A program made the position numbers and the translations under genes. This document shows, piece after piece, positions 1 through 4,829 of a stretch of 10,141 bases of DNA (its first letter is position 1; the number at the start of each line of letters is the position of its first letter). Under the pieces are notes generated by a model that worked only from the letters and a program-made list of their open reading frames with translations, was not told where the DNA came from and did no database searches. Origin of the DNA: Nitrospiraceae bacterium (GTDB taxonomy: Bacteria > Nitrospirota > Thermodesulfovibrionia > Thermodesulfovibrionales > Dissulfurispiraceae); contig PMYY01000176.1 in assembly GCA_003170655.1 (NCBI GenBank), forward strand, positions 1 to 10,141, written 5' to 3'.

Positions 1-141
1 ACAGATAAGTTAGCTAATCTGTTTTCAACCCTTAGGTCGCATGGAAATCTCTTTGTTGCCCTTGTTCGGAGATCTTGATATTAATACAATGTTCGGGTCG
101 AGTAAAAAGGACTGGTTTGTGACTGCCTGAAAATGAGATAA

Positions 142-261
142 ATTCCATTGAAACTCACGACGGATAACGTCTCGCAGGTTGCGATGGAGATGGAAAGGGT
201 GGGGCGAACATTCTATGATTCCCTGGCTCTCGGGTCTGCCTTCGGAATATCGGCGGGGTAA
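142..261 (+). pseudogene. Rubrerythrin/ferritin-like gene remnant (short fragment)
   Basis: The frame 142-261 translates to about 39 residues ending in TAA at 259-261. Its core, VAMEMERVGRTFYDSLA, closely resembles the first helix of rubrerythrin/ferritin-like diiron proteins, which typically read A-x-E-M-E-x-x-G-x-x-F-Y-x-x-L-A, where the first glutamate is an iron ligand. The resemblance is from memory of the family and was not computed. A full rubrerythrin domain needs about 130 residues. Here the frame stops just after the first helix, and no continuation is evident in the other frames before the kinase gene. Possible starts are TTG at 148 or ATG at 184, neither with a good ribosome binding site. 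The most likely reading is a deletion remnant; a chance resemblance or a very small real gene are the alternatives. Confidence 0.35.
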
Positions 262-274
262 ATCAGCAATCTGG

Positions 275-285
275 TATGATATAAA
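275..285 (+). promoter_or_regulatory. Extended -10-like element abutting the kinase start
   Basis: TATGATATAAA contains TATGAT at 275-280 (5/6 match to TATAAT) and TG-A-TATAAA (TG at 277-278, hexamer 280-285). No convincing -35 is seen in the GC-rich upstream sequence. If TATGAT is used, transcription would begin at or next to the kinase ATG at 288, giving a leaderless message. Confidence 0.3.
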
Positions 286-287
286 GC

Positions 288-1634
288 ATGTTTAAAAGCC
301 TTTGGTTGAAATTCGTCATCCTGCTTATAACGGTCTCACTTATTGCACTTTCAGCTGCATTTCTCCTGCGTGAACTTATGCTCAAAGACTTCAGGGAATA
401 TCTTGAAGGTGAGAGGGAGGACCGTATCTACTGGATAACCGCCGCTATGGAGAGTTCTTACGACAAGAACGAGGGATGGTCGACGAAGGATGTAGTCGAG
501 GACATGATTTGGGCATTAATGCTCGGATTCGATGTGCGGCTGTATGACATGAAAGGCGAGGTAATAATGGACACTGAGAGGGCTATCAATGCCCAGTCGC
601 AGGCAGTCGTGCGAAGGGTCATCGCCCTTTCCGATTTTGATGAGAGGCGGACCGGCGAGAAATTCCTTCCATACCCGCTTTTTTTGGGTGGGGAACAGAT
701 CGGACATCTGGAAGTAAGTTTGCTGAGCCCCCGTAAAGAAGGGGTTTTCGTTGCGCGGTCGGACAGGCTGCTTTTAGTGTCACTGCTGGTTCTGGGAGGG
801 TTCGCCATTATTTTCAGTGTCTTTTTTTCGAGGAAGCTGACTTTTCCGATTAAGGGGCTCACCCGGGCGGCAACGGACATCAGCGGAGGTAACCTCAAGA
901 GCAGGGTCAAAATCTCGGGCAACGATGAGATTGCCCAACTTTCCGACGCCTTCAACCGAATGGCTCAGTCTCTGGAGATTCAGGAATCGTTGAGACGGAA
1001 ACTTACTACGAATATTGCCCACGAACTCAGAACACCTATCAGCGCCATTCGCGGCGAACTCGAAGCAATGATAGACGGCCTTATCCCTATCGATAAAGAG
1101 CATCTCCAATCGCTGTATGCCGAAATCGGCAGGCTCAGAAAGATCATCGAAGGCATCGAGGAGCTTTCCCAGGCCGAGGCGAGCAGCCGCTATCTGCGGA
1201 AGACAATTTTCCCTTTATATCCGTTCCTTGAAGGCATCTCGGGCCGCTTTGGAATGCTCTTCGCAGAAAAAGGGGTCGGTATTGAACTCTCATGCGATGA
1301 AAAATTAACCATTAATGCCGATCCAGACCGTCTGAGTCAGATCATCATCAATCTGCTGTCCAATGCCCTCAAGGCGACGGAAAGTGGAGGGAATGTCATG
1401 ATCACGGCTAACGAAGGTCCGACAGGTACGGTTATCGAGGTCGGTGACAGCGGAAGCGGCATTGCTGATGAGGACATACCTTTTATCTTCGAGAGGTTTT
1501 ACCGTGGCGCAAAGGGCGGCCTCGGCATAGGCCTTACCATAGTCAGGGAGCTGATTGAGGCCCATGGAGGTACGATAACGGCAAGAAGTGACGCGGGTAA
1601 GGGGGCCGTTTTTACACTGACCTTTCCGGTCTAG
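288..1634 (+). CDS. Membrane sensor histidine kinase (HAMP-HisKA-HATPase)
   Basis: This is an inner-membrane two-component sensor kinase of 448 aa, of the BaeS/PhoR-like architecture. Residues 8-28 form a first membrane segment and about 30-158 a periplasmic sensor region with no recognised domain. A second membrane segment covers about 160-181, a HAMP linker about 182-234, and the HisKA dimerisation/phosphoacceptor helix carries NIAHELRTP with H245. The ATP-binding domain has the N-box INLLSNALKAT (355-364), G1 DSGSG (387-391), F-box FIFERFYRG and G2 GLGIGL (411-416). All catalytic boxes look intact. The ATG at 288 has an in-frame TAA immediately upstream (282-284) and no Shine-Dalgarno, so the start is this ATG or a codon inside, such as TTG 306. 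No response regulator is present on either side within the window; it may lie left of the window or elsewhere. The downstream neighbours are secreted redox proteins, a plausible but unproven target. Confidence 0.95.
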   Translation: MFKSLWLKFVILLITVSLIALSAAFLLRELMLKDFREYLEGEREDRIYWITAAMESSYDKNEGWSTKDVVEDMIWALMLGFDVRLYDMKGEVIMDTERAINAQSQAVVRRVIALSDFDERRTGEKFLPYPLFLGGEQIGHLEVSLLSPRKEGVFVARSDRLLLVSLLVLGGFAIIFSVFFSRKLTFPIKGLTRAATDISGGNLKSRVKISGNDEIAQLSDAFNRMAQSLEIQESLRRKLTTNIAHELRTPISAIRGELEAMIDGLIPIDKEHLQSLYAEIGRLRKIIEGIEELSQAEASSRYLRKTIFPLYPFLEGISGRFGMLFAEKGVGIELSCDEKLTINADPDRLSQIIINLLSNALKATESGGNVMITANEGPTGTVIEVGDSGSGIADEDIPFIFERFYRGAKGGLGIGLTIVRELIEAHGGTITARSDAGKGAVFTLTFPV

Positions 1635-1677
1635 CAAAATACGATGACTGATTCCAGATCTTCAAACTCAGACCCTT

Positions 1678-1718
1678 TTCACAATTGTTCATAATGCCTT
1701 CTCTACCGATTCACAATT
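1678..1718 (+). promoter_or_regulatory. Three phased direct repeats, candidate operator
   Basis: TTCACAATT occurs at 1678-1686 and again at 1710-1718, with a near copy TTCATAAT at 1688-1695. The spacings between copies are 10 and 22 bp, so all three lie on about the same face of the helix. OmpR/PhoB-type response regulators bind head-to-tail repeats about 10-11 bp apart, so this is a candidate site for the partner of the upstream kinase. The last copy coincides with the predicted -35 of the downstream gene. The repeat is seen directly; its function is inferred. The sequence is AT-rich, so chance is a real alternative. Confidence 0.35.
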
Positions 1719-1737
1719 ATTTGGTATCCTGTATTAA
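1710..1737 (+). promoter_or_regulatory. Candidate promoter of the small secreted protein-cytochrome unit
   Basis: TTCACA (1710-1715) and TATTAA (1732-1737) are separated by 16 bp and lie about 50 bp before the start codon at 1789. An alternative is the extended -10 TG-G-TATCCT at 1722-1730. Both are only moderate matches to the sigma-70 consensus, which would suit an activator-dependent promoter. Confidence 0.3.
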
Positions 1738-1788
1738 GAGATGCAGGGTAAGCGGGTACAAGATAAATCACGAAAGGAGGTGAAAAGT

Positions 1789-2028
1789 ATGAAAAAGTTT
1801 CTCGTATTGCTGGTTGCTGTCGTTTTCACCATAGCTGTGGCAGGTCTGAGTTTTGCGGCAGATATGAAGGGAACGATAAGCAAGATTGATGGTGGTCAGA
1901 TAACGGTCAAGGGTTCTGATGGTAAGGAAACCTCCGTGGCCGGGGATGCAAAGGGTCTCAAGGTTGGCGACAAGATAACAATAAAGGACGGAAAGATCAT
2001 GAAGAAGAAGGCCATTGAAGGCTGTTGA
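1789..2028 (+). CDS. Small secreted beta-rich protein (79 aa), possibly ExtJ-like
   Basis: The protein begins with a clear signal peptide (MKKFLVLLVAVVFTIAVAG, then LSFA before a likely cut at Ala-Asp). About 55 mature residues with repeated short beta-strand patterns follow (KGTISKIDGG, QITVKGSDGK, LKVGDKITIKDGK), and it ends in Cys. The start at 1789 is chosen because AAAGGAGGTG lies just upstream (1773-1782); the longer frame from 1741 would bury this site and displace the signal peptide. Proteins of this shape are common in Geobacter-like and Nitrospirota genomes. It recalls the small protein called ExtJ in selenite/tellurite-reduction clusters, but that is memory-based and weak, and no other ext genes are visible. 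It precedes the triheme cytochrome by 59 nt and is probably co-transcribed with it, suggesting a periplasmic accessory role in electron transfer or metal handling. Confidence 0.8.
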   Translation: MKKFLVLLVAVVFTIAVAGLSFAADMKGTISKIDGGQITVKGSDGKETSVAGDAKGLKVGDKITIKDGKIMKKKAIEGC

Positions 2029-2046
2029 TCAAAGTATAAACTAGAA

Positions 2047-2071
2047 GGGCAGAAACGAACAGTTCCTGCCC
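2047..2071 (+). repeat. Intercistronic stem-loop before the cytochrome gene
   Basis: GGGCAGAAAC (2047-2056) pairs with GTTCCTGCCC (2062-2071), giving nine pairs, one A·C mismatch and a 5-nt loop. It ends 3 nt before the cytochrome's GGAGG. With no U-tract it is not a terminator. It could modulate mRNA processing or relative expression of the two genes. Confidence 0.45.
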
Positions 2072-2087
2072 ACTGGAGGTTATGATC

Positions 2088-2402
2088 ATGAAAATGCTGG
2101 TAATGGCGATTATGGCGCTTGCAATGTTCGCGCTGATCGGGACTTCGTGGGCTGTCCCGCCTGGAAAGACGGTCGAATTTGACGGCGGGAAGAGTCCCGG
2201 CAAGGTTGTGTTTGACGGCAAGATTCATGCAGACAAAGGATTCAAGTGCAAGGACTGCCATTCCGGCCTCTTTAAGATGAAGAAAGGCGCGGATAAAATA
2301 ACACAGGCGGACCATAAGGACGGCAAATTCTGCTTCACTTGCCATAATGGAACCAAGTCCTTCGCACCGACCGACAACTGTACGAAATGTCATAAGAAAT
2401 AG
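2088..2402 (+). CDS. Secreted triheme c-type cytochrome (c7-like)
   Basis: This is a periplasmic electron carrier. The 104-aa protein starts with signal peptide MKMLVMAIMALAMFALIG, with a likely cut after TSWA. It has three haem-attachment motifs: CKDCH (54-58), CFTCH (82-86) and CTKCH (98-102). The spacing and the segment CHNGTKSF followed by NCTKCH match the c7-type triheme domain found in multihaem and 'nanowire' cytochromes of Geobacter-like bacteria. The ATG at 2088 is preferred over the one at 2082 because GGAGG at 2075-2079 is then 8 nt away instead of 2. Apart from the CXXCH histidines there are only two others in the mature protein (H47, H76). Three bis-His haems would need three, so one haem may have a different sixth ligand. 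It probably forms one unit with the preceding small secreted protein and shuttles electrons across the periplasm; the partner is unknown. Confidence 0.92.
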   Translation: MKMLVMAIMALAMFALIGTSWAVPPGKTVEFDGGKSPGKVVFDGKIHADKGFKCKDCHSGLFKMKKGADKITQADHKDGKFCFTCHNGTKSFAPTDNCTKCHKK

Positions 2403-2408
2403 CTGGAT

Positions 2409-2438
2409 GCCGGAAAGGGCAGTCGTGCTCTTTCCGGC
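2409..2438 (+). terminator. Strong stem-loop after the cytochrome gene
   Basis: GCCGGAAAG (2409-2417) pairs perfectly with CTTTCCGGC (2430-2438). The stem extends inward by four more pairs (one G·U) to a 4-nt loop, about 13 pairs in all. It lies 6 nt after the stop codon. It lacks a following T-run, so it is either a poor intrinsic terminator or a 3'-end stabilising hairpin. Confidence 0.5.
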
Positions 2439-2486
2439 GCAGCAATCGCCTTGTCTGATACGAGTTAAATCGCCTGTTTGGAAGTA

Positions 2487-2495
2487 TGATATAAT
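2487..2495 (+). promoter_or_regulatory. Extended -10 promoter of the PepSY-like gene
   Basis: TG-A-TATAAT is a perfect extended -10 (TG 2487-2488, hexamer 2490-2495). A weak TTAAAT lies 19 bp upstream; no good -35 is needed with an extended -10. Predicted transcription starts near 2502. That leaves about 33 nt of leader to the preferred start at 2535, with GAGG inside it. Confidence 0.5.
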
Positions 2496-2534
2496 GTTGC
2501 AGAGTTCGTCATTATGGAGTTGAGGTTACTTGAA

Positions 2535-2873
2535 ATGATCCGGAAATTCTTCATGCATGCATGCATTACCGCTGGACTCTCAGGTGTCCTGTGCTTGGCC
2601 GTTCTGGCTTCCGCTGCTGATGCCGGCGACATGAGGTCAAGGGACTATCCATATGGAGAGTCAAGGAGCGGTTATGGAGAACATAGGGCGGTTTCCAGTG
2701 TGCAGGAGGCCCGGAGGATGATCAAAGAATATTTTGTCCGCAGAGACGTGAGGATCAGCGACATTAGGGAACGCGAATTTTTCTTTGAGGCTGATCTCAG
2801 GGACCGGCGCGGTGCCTTTGTTGATAAGGTGATAATAGACAAGAGGACCGGAAGGATAAGGTCCACTTATTAA
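2535..2873 (+). CDS. Secreted PepSY-like domain protein
   Basis: The 112-aa protein has a signal peptide (residues 1 to about 30, ending ASAADA), a polar, Tyr/Arg/Gly-rich linker, and a C-terminal domain of about 60 residues. That domain starts SVQEARRMIKEYF and ends VIIDKRTGRIRSTY. The layout (an 'EA' helix, two or three strands, then an [ID]DK-x-TG-x-[IVF]RS-x-Y end) resembles the PepSY fold, known as a small periplasmic ligand-binding or inhibitory domain. The assignment is by pattern memory. ATG 2535 is chosen because GAGG at 2522-2525 is 9 nt upstream. ATG 2514 would add seven residues, leave almost no leader after the predicted promoter and have no binding site. It has its own promoter and a hairpin separates it from the cytochrome, so it is probably a single-gene unit. 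Its substrate or partner is unknown. Confidence 0.72.
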   Translation: MIRKFFMHACITAGLSGVLCLAVLASAADAGDMRSRDYPYGESRSGYGEHRAVSSVQEARRMIKEYFVRRDVRISDIREREFFFEADLRDRRGAFVDKVIIDKRTGRIRSTY

Positions 2874-2901
2874 AATCAGGTAGAACTTTCGTTTCTCGGC
2901 G

Positions 2902-3492
2902 CTACATCATCATTGCCAGGACTGTCATCATAGCCACAGACCACAGGATATCTAGTGGCGCCTGCATCTCAGAGGAAGAGTCGAAGAGCAGGTCGGCCCG
3001 TGCCGTAAATTCTTCGTCCTGCATCCAAAGAATCAAATAGACCGGAATTTTCGGAAAAGGAAATAATCTCAGGGCAGCATCTCCGAACTGAGCCCGCTCG
3101 GCACCAAGGTCGTGCCCCTTCTTACGAAAATTGTCGGCGTTTGTAGCGAATTTTGTGGCGAGTCCGTCGAGAGGCAAAACGTGCGATCCCCTGAAGAAGA
3201 GCTGTCCTCCCTTGAGGTCGGAAGGTTTTATAAGACGTTCTGTCGGCGGTATATCGATAGCCGAATTCAGGTAGTACAGGGCGGAAAGTCTGAAGAAATA
3301 GCCCAGCCGTTTCAGAAAGAGCTCGTCGCCGGAAATCTGTTCGTCTTTCAACGTCAGAAGGAAATCCCTTCCCATCGAATGCAGGGTATACCCTTGAATA
3401 GCGGGATCATATTGCACCCCGGCCCTTTTGCAGACGTCATCGGGAGTCAGTGTTTTCAGGATCTCCCAGGCTTTCAATTCACCGACAGACAT
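2902..3492 (-). CDS. DUF3786 domain protein
   Basis: This 196-aa soluble protein has no signal peptide. It opens with GELKAWEILKTLTPDDVCKRAG, followed by YDPAIQGYTLHSMGRDFLLTL, a GYFFRLSALYYLNSA helix, the segment GGQLFFRGSHVLPLDGLA, and a late AALRLFPFPKIPVYLILW. This order is what I recall for DUF3786 proteins, which occur mostly in anaerobes and often beside Fe-S or corrinoid proteins; their function is unknown. The start at 3492 is fixed by an in-frame stop two codons upstream. No Shine-Dalgarno is present, but TATAAT lies 5 nt before the ATG, suggesting leaderless initiation. It is 43 nt downstream of the Smr gene on the same strand, so read-through from that gene is also possible. The C-terminus ends in a Met/Ala-rich hydrophobic tail (SVAMMTVLAMMM), which is odd for a soluble protein. 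Confidence 0.8.
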   Translation of the reverse strand: MSVGELKAWEILKTLTPDDVCKRAGVQYDPAIQGYTLHSMGRDFLLTLKDEQISGDELFLKRLGYFFRLSALYYLNSAIDIPPTERLIKPSDLKGGQLFFRGSHVLPLDGLATKFATNADNFRKKGHDLGAERAQFGDAALRLFPFPKIPVYLILWMQDEEFTARADLLFDSSSEMQAPLDILWSVAMMTVLAMMM

Positions 3493-3497
3493 GGTTC

Positions 3498-3503
3498 ATT
3501 ATA
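3498..3503 (-). promoter_or_regulatory. TATAAT box 5 nt before the DUF3786 start
   Basis: On the minus strand, TATAAT (within TATATATAAT) ends 5 nt before the ATG. A promoter in this position would start transcription at about the A of the start codon, the geometry of leaderless genes. No ribosome binding site lies in the 43-nt gap from the Smr gene. Confidence 0.35.
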
Positions 3504-3535
3504 TATAACGGACGCAGAGTAAGGAAAGCACATCA

Positions 3536-4213
3536 TTATTTTTTTCGCACCCTGTGCTGTTTCAGCATAATATAGATCGCGCCGAGGCCGCCGTCGCATT
3601 GACGGGCGGTGGAGAAGGCGATGACATTTTTCCGGTATCGGCCGGACAGCGATTTGACGAGAGCTTCTTTCAGGACGGGGCCCTGCGGCGATTTTAGACC
3701 TCTGCCGTGAATGATCTTAACGCACCTGAGACCTTTCGTCAGAGAGATCCTAAGAAATGCTCCGACCTCGACTTGGGCTTCGTCCGTGGTAAATCCATGA
3801 AGATCGAGAAAGTCTTGGACGGCAAAGCGGCCTTCGTGCAATGGCCTTGCAACGACTGCGGTGTAGCCATCGGATGAATTCGTCCATTCGACATACTCCT
3901 GTGTATCCTCCAGCCTGATGGGTTGTTTGCCTCGGGCTATGTCTTCCAGCGTTTTCAATACCTCTTTCTCGGAATCAAGTCCTTTTTTGAGCGCTGGCAC
4001 AACGCCCTTGCGCCGGACAGGGAGCTGACGGAATTCTTTTATCTCACGTACGCCTCTCATTTCGATGAGAAAAAGCTCCTCATCGTCTGGACAGACAGGT
4101 TTAACCCGCTCACTTTCGGGCACAGGAATACTGATCGCTTCTACATCAATTATCTTCTTTAGATTCCTGAAGGGACGAAAGGAAAAATCTTCGGGTCCGC
4201 TCTTTCTTTTCAT
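3536..4213 (-). CDS. Smr-domain protein (MutS2-type C-terminal nuclease domain)
   Basis: The protein is 225 aa. The N-terminal ~110 residues are charged and low in recognisable motifs. The Smr domain spans about 130-222, with FLDLHGFT (DLHG 137-140) followed by an Ala-containing helix, then CVKIIHGRGLKSPQGPVL (HGRG 169-172), and GGLGAIYIML near the end. These are the signature motifs of the Smr family found at the C-terminus of MutS2 and in stand-alone SmrA/SmrB/YdaL proteins. The family includes DNA endonucleases acting on branched DNA and an RNase that cleaves mRNA at collided ribosomes. Which role applies here cannot be told from sequence. The start at 4213 has TTGAGGTT about 8 nt upstream and an extended -10 before that. 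The DUF3786 gene follows on the same strand. Confidence 0.92.
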   Translation of the reverse strand: MKRKSGPEDFSFRPFRNLKKIIDVEAISIPVPESERVKPVCPDDEELFLIEMRGVREIKEFRQLPVRRKGVVPALKKGLDSEKEVLKTLEDIARGKQPIRLEDTQEYVEWTNSSDGYTAVVARPLHEGRFAVQDFLDLHGFTTDEAQVEVGAFLRISLTKGLRCVKIIHGRGLKSPQGPVLKEALVKSLSGRYRKNVIAFSTARQCDGGLGAIYIMLKQHRVRKK

Positions 4214-4230
4214 GGCATAACCTCAATTTA

Positions 4231-4239
4231 ATTATAACA
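4231..4239 (-). promoter_or_regulatory. Extended -10 promoter of the Smr gene
   Basis: Read on the minus strand, the element is TG-T-TATAAT, a perfect extended -10 with hexamer 4231-4236. It is 17 nt before the start codon. The transcript would carry a very short leader holding GAGG. The -35 region (TGAGGG at 17-bp spacing) is poor. Confidence 0.45.
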
Positions 4240-4334
4240 GACCGAAATGACTCCCCTCATTGTTAAGGGGAAGGCAGGGAGTTGAATAGCACAGGGCCAA
4301 TGTAATACAGCGGAACCGGTGTCGTGCGGCGGGG

Positions 4335-4363
4335 TTGCTCTAATGAAGAGCGGTTGATACAAT
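4335..4363 (+). promoter_or_regulatory. Candidate promoter with inverted repeat in its spacer
   Basis: TTGCTC (4335-4340), a 17-bp spacer and the extended -10 TG-A-TACAAT (hexamer 4358-4363) precede the hypothetical gene. The perfect inverted repeat GCTCT-N5-AGAGC (4337-4351) sits over the -35/spacer, a position where a repressor would block polymerase. The rest of the gap 4214-4334 shows nothing recognisable. Confidence 0.35.
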
Positions 4364-4382
4364 TCAGGAAAGAGGTGATGAC

Positions 4383-4829
4383 ATGCCGCATGCGGGGTTG
4401 ATGGACGAGAGGACTCTCGTCCCTGAAGAAGGGCCACTGCTCAGGGCACGTCTTCATATAAGGGGCGGGAAAAGAAGACTGAGTGAAGGCAAGATCGCGG
4501 CCGGGATAGTCACTCTTTACGACGCACTCAATGGTGCCATGGAATGGTATATCGCCTCTCCGGAAAGAATAAAGCGGCTTCTAATTACGGCAGGGGATAA
4601 TCTGAACGATGACCGGTCCCTTTATCGTGTTTTGGTACAGTCGCAAGTTCTTGACGGCGGTTTTGATTTCGACGCGTTCGACCGGCTCGTGGAGACGGCG
4701 TTGCATGAAGAAATGCAGGACTATAACTACCGTGAGATGCTTGACGGCTTGGAAGGAGTCATGATCCGACTCGGAGTCATGCCCTTTGAGGAATTGGCGC
4801 TGCCCCCCGAAGATCCCGAAACGTACTAG
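4383..4829 (+). CDS. Conserved-looking hypothetical protein (148 aa)
   Basis: I do not recognise a named family. The protein is soluble, acidic toward the C-terminus and predicted mostly helical, with no signal peptide or membrane segment. Notable stretches are GGKRRLSEGKIAAGIVTLYDALNGAMEWYI (about 28-57, an amphipathic helix pair), VLDGGFDFDAFDRLVETAL (about 89-107), YNYREMLDGLEGVMIRLGVMPF (about 115-136) and a proline-rich acidic tail. The start has AGAGGTGATGAC directly upstream, a good binding site. The gene is alone on its strand and ends convergently with the RidA-family gene, the two stop codons sharing CTAG (4826-4829). The helix-rich shape might suit a small adaptor protein, but that is a guess. 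Confidence 0.8.
   Translation: MPHAGLMDERTLVPEEGPLLRARLHIRGGKRRLSEGKIAAGIVTLYDALNGAMEWYIASPERIKRLLITAGDNLNDDRSLYRVLVQSQVLDGGFDFDAFDRLVETALHEEMQDYNYREMLDGLEGVMIRLGVMPFEELALPPEDPETY

Larger units (their letters stand above)
1..287. other. Left-edge stretch without an intact gene
   Basis: No complete gene is visible before the kinase start at 288. One + strand frame is open from the left edge to a TGA at 76-78 (about 25 codons, ending LVRRS). It could be the tail of an upstream gene, but nothing in it is recognisable. A second frame at 142-261 encodes a rubrerythrin-like peptide (see its own entry). The last 15 bases hold promoter-like TATGATATAAA. There is no sign here of the response regulator that would normally lie next to the kinase gene. 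The stretch reads like decayed or intergenic DNA. Confidence 0.5.

Noticed and set aside
458..955. Antisense open frame (165 codons) inside the histidine kinase gene
   Set aside because: Shadow of the kinase coding sequence; low-complexity Ser/Leu-rich translation without motifs.
1896..2393. Minus-strand open frame (165 codons) across the small secreted protein and cytochrome genes
   Set aside because: Antisense to two genes with clear signal peptides, ribosome binding sites and haem motifs.
2552..2566. Tandem ATGC units near the start of the PepSY-like gene
   Set aside because: Only about four units, inside the signal-peptide coding sequence. It could be slippage-prone, but the unit is 4 nt and there are too few copies to claim phase variation.
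3112..3522. + strand open frame (136 codons) opposite the DUF3786 gene
   Set aside because: Lies wholly over a recognisable minus-strand protein and has no start signals.
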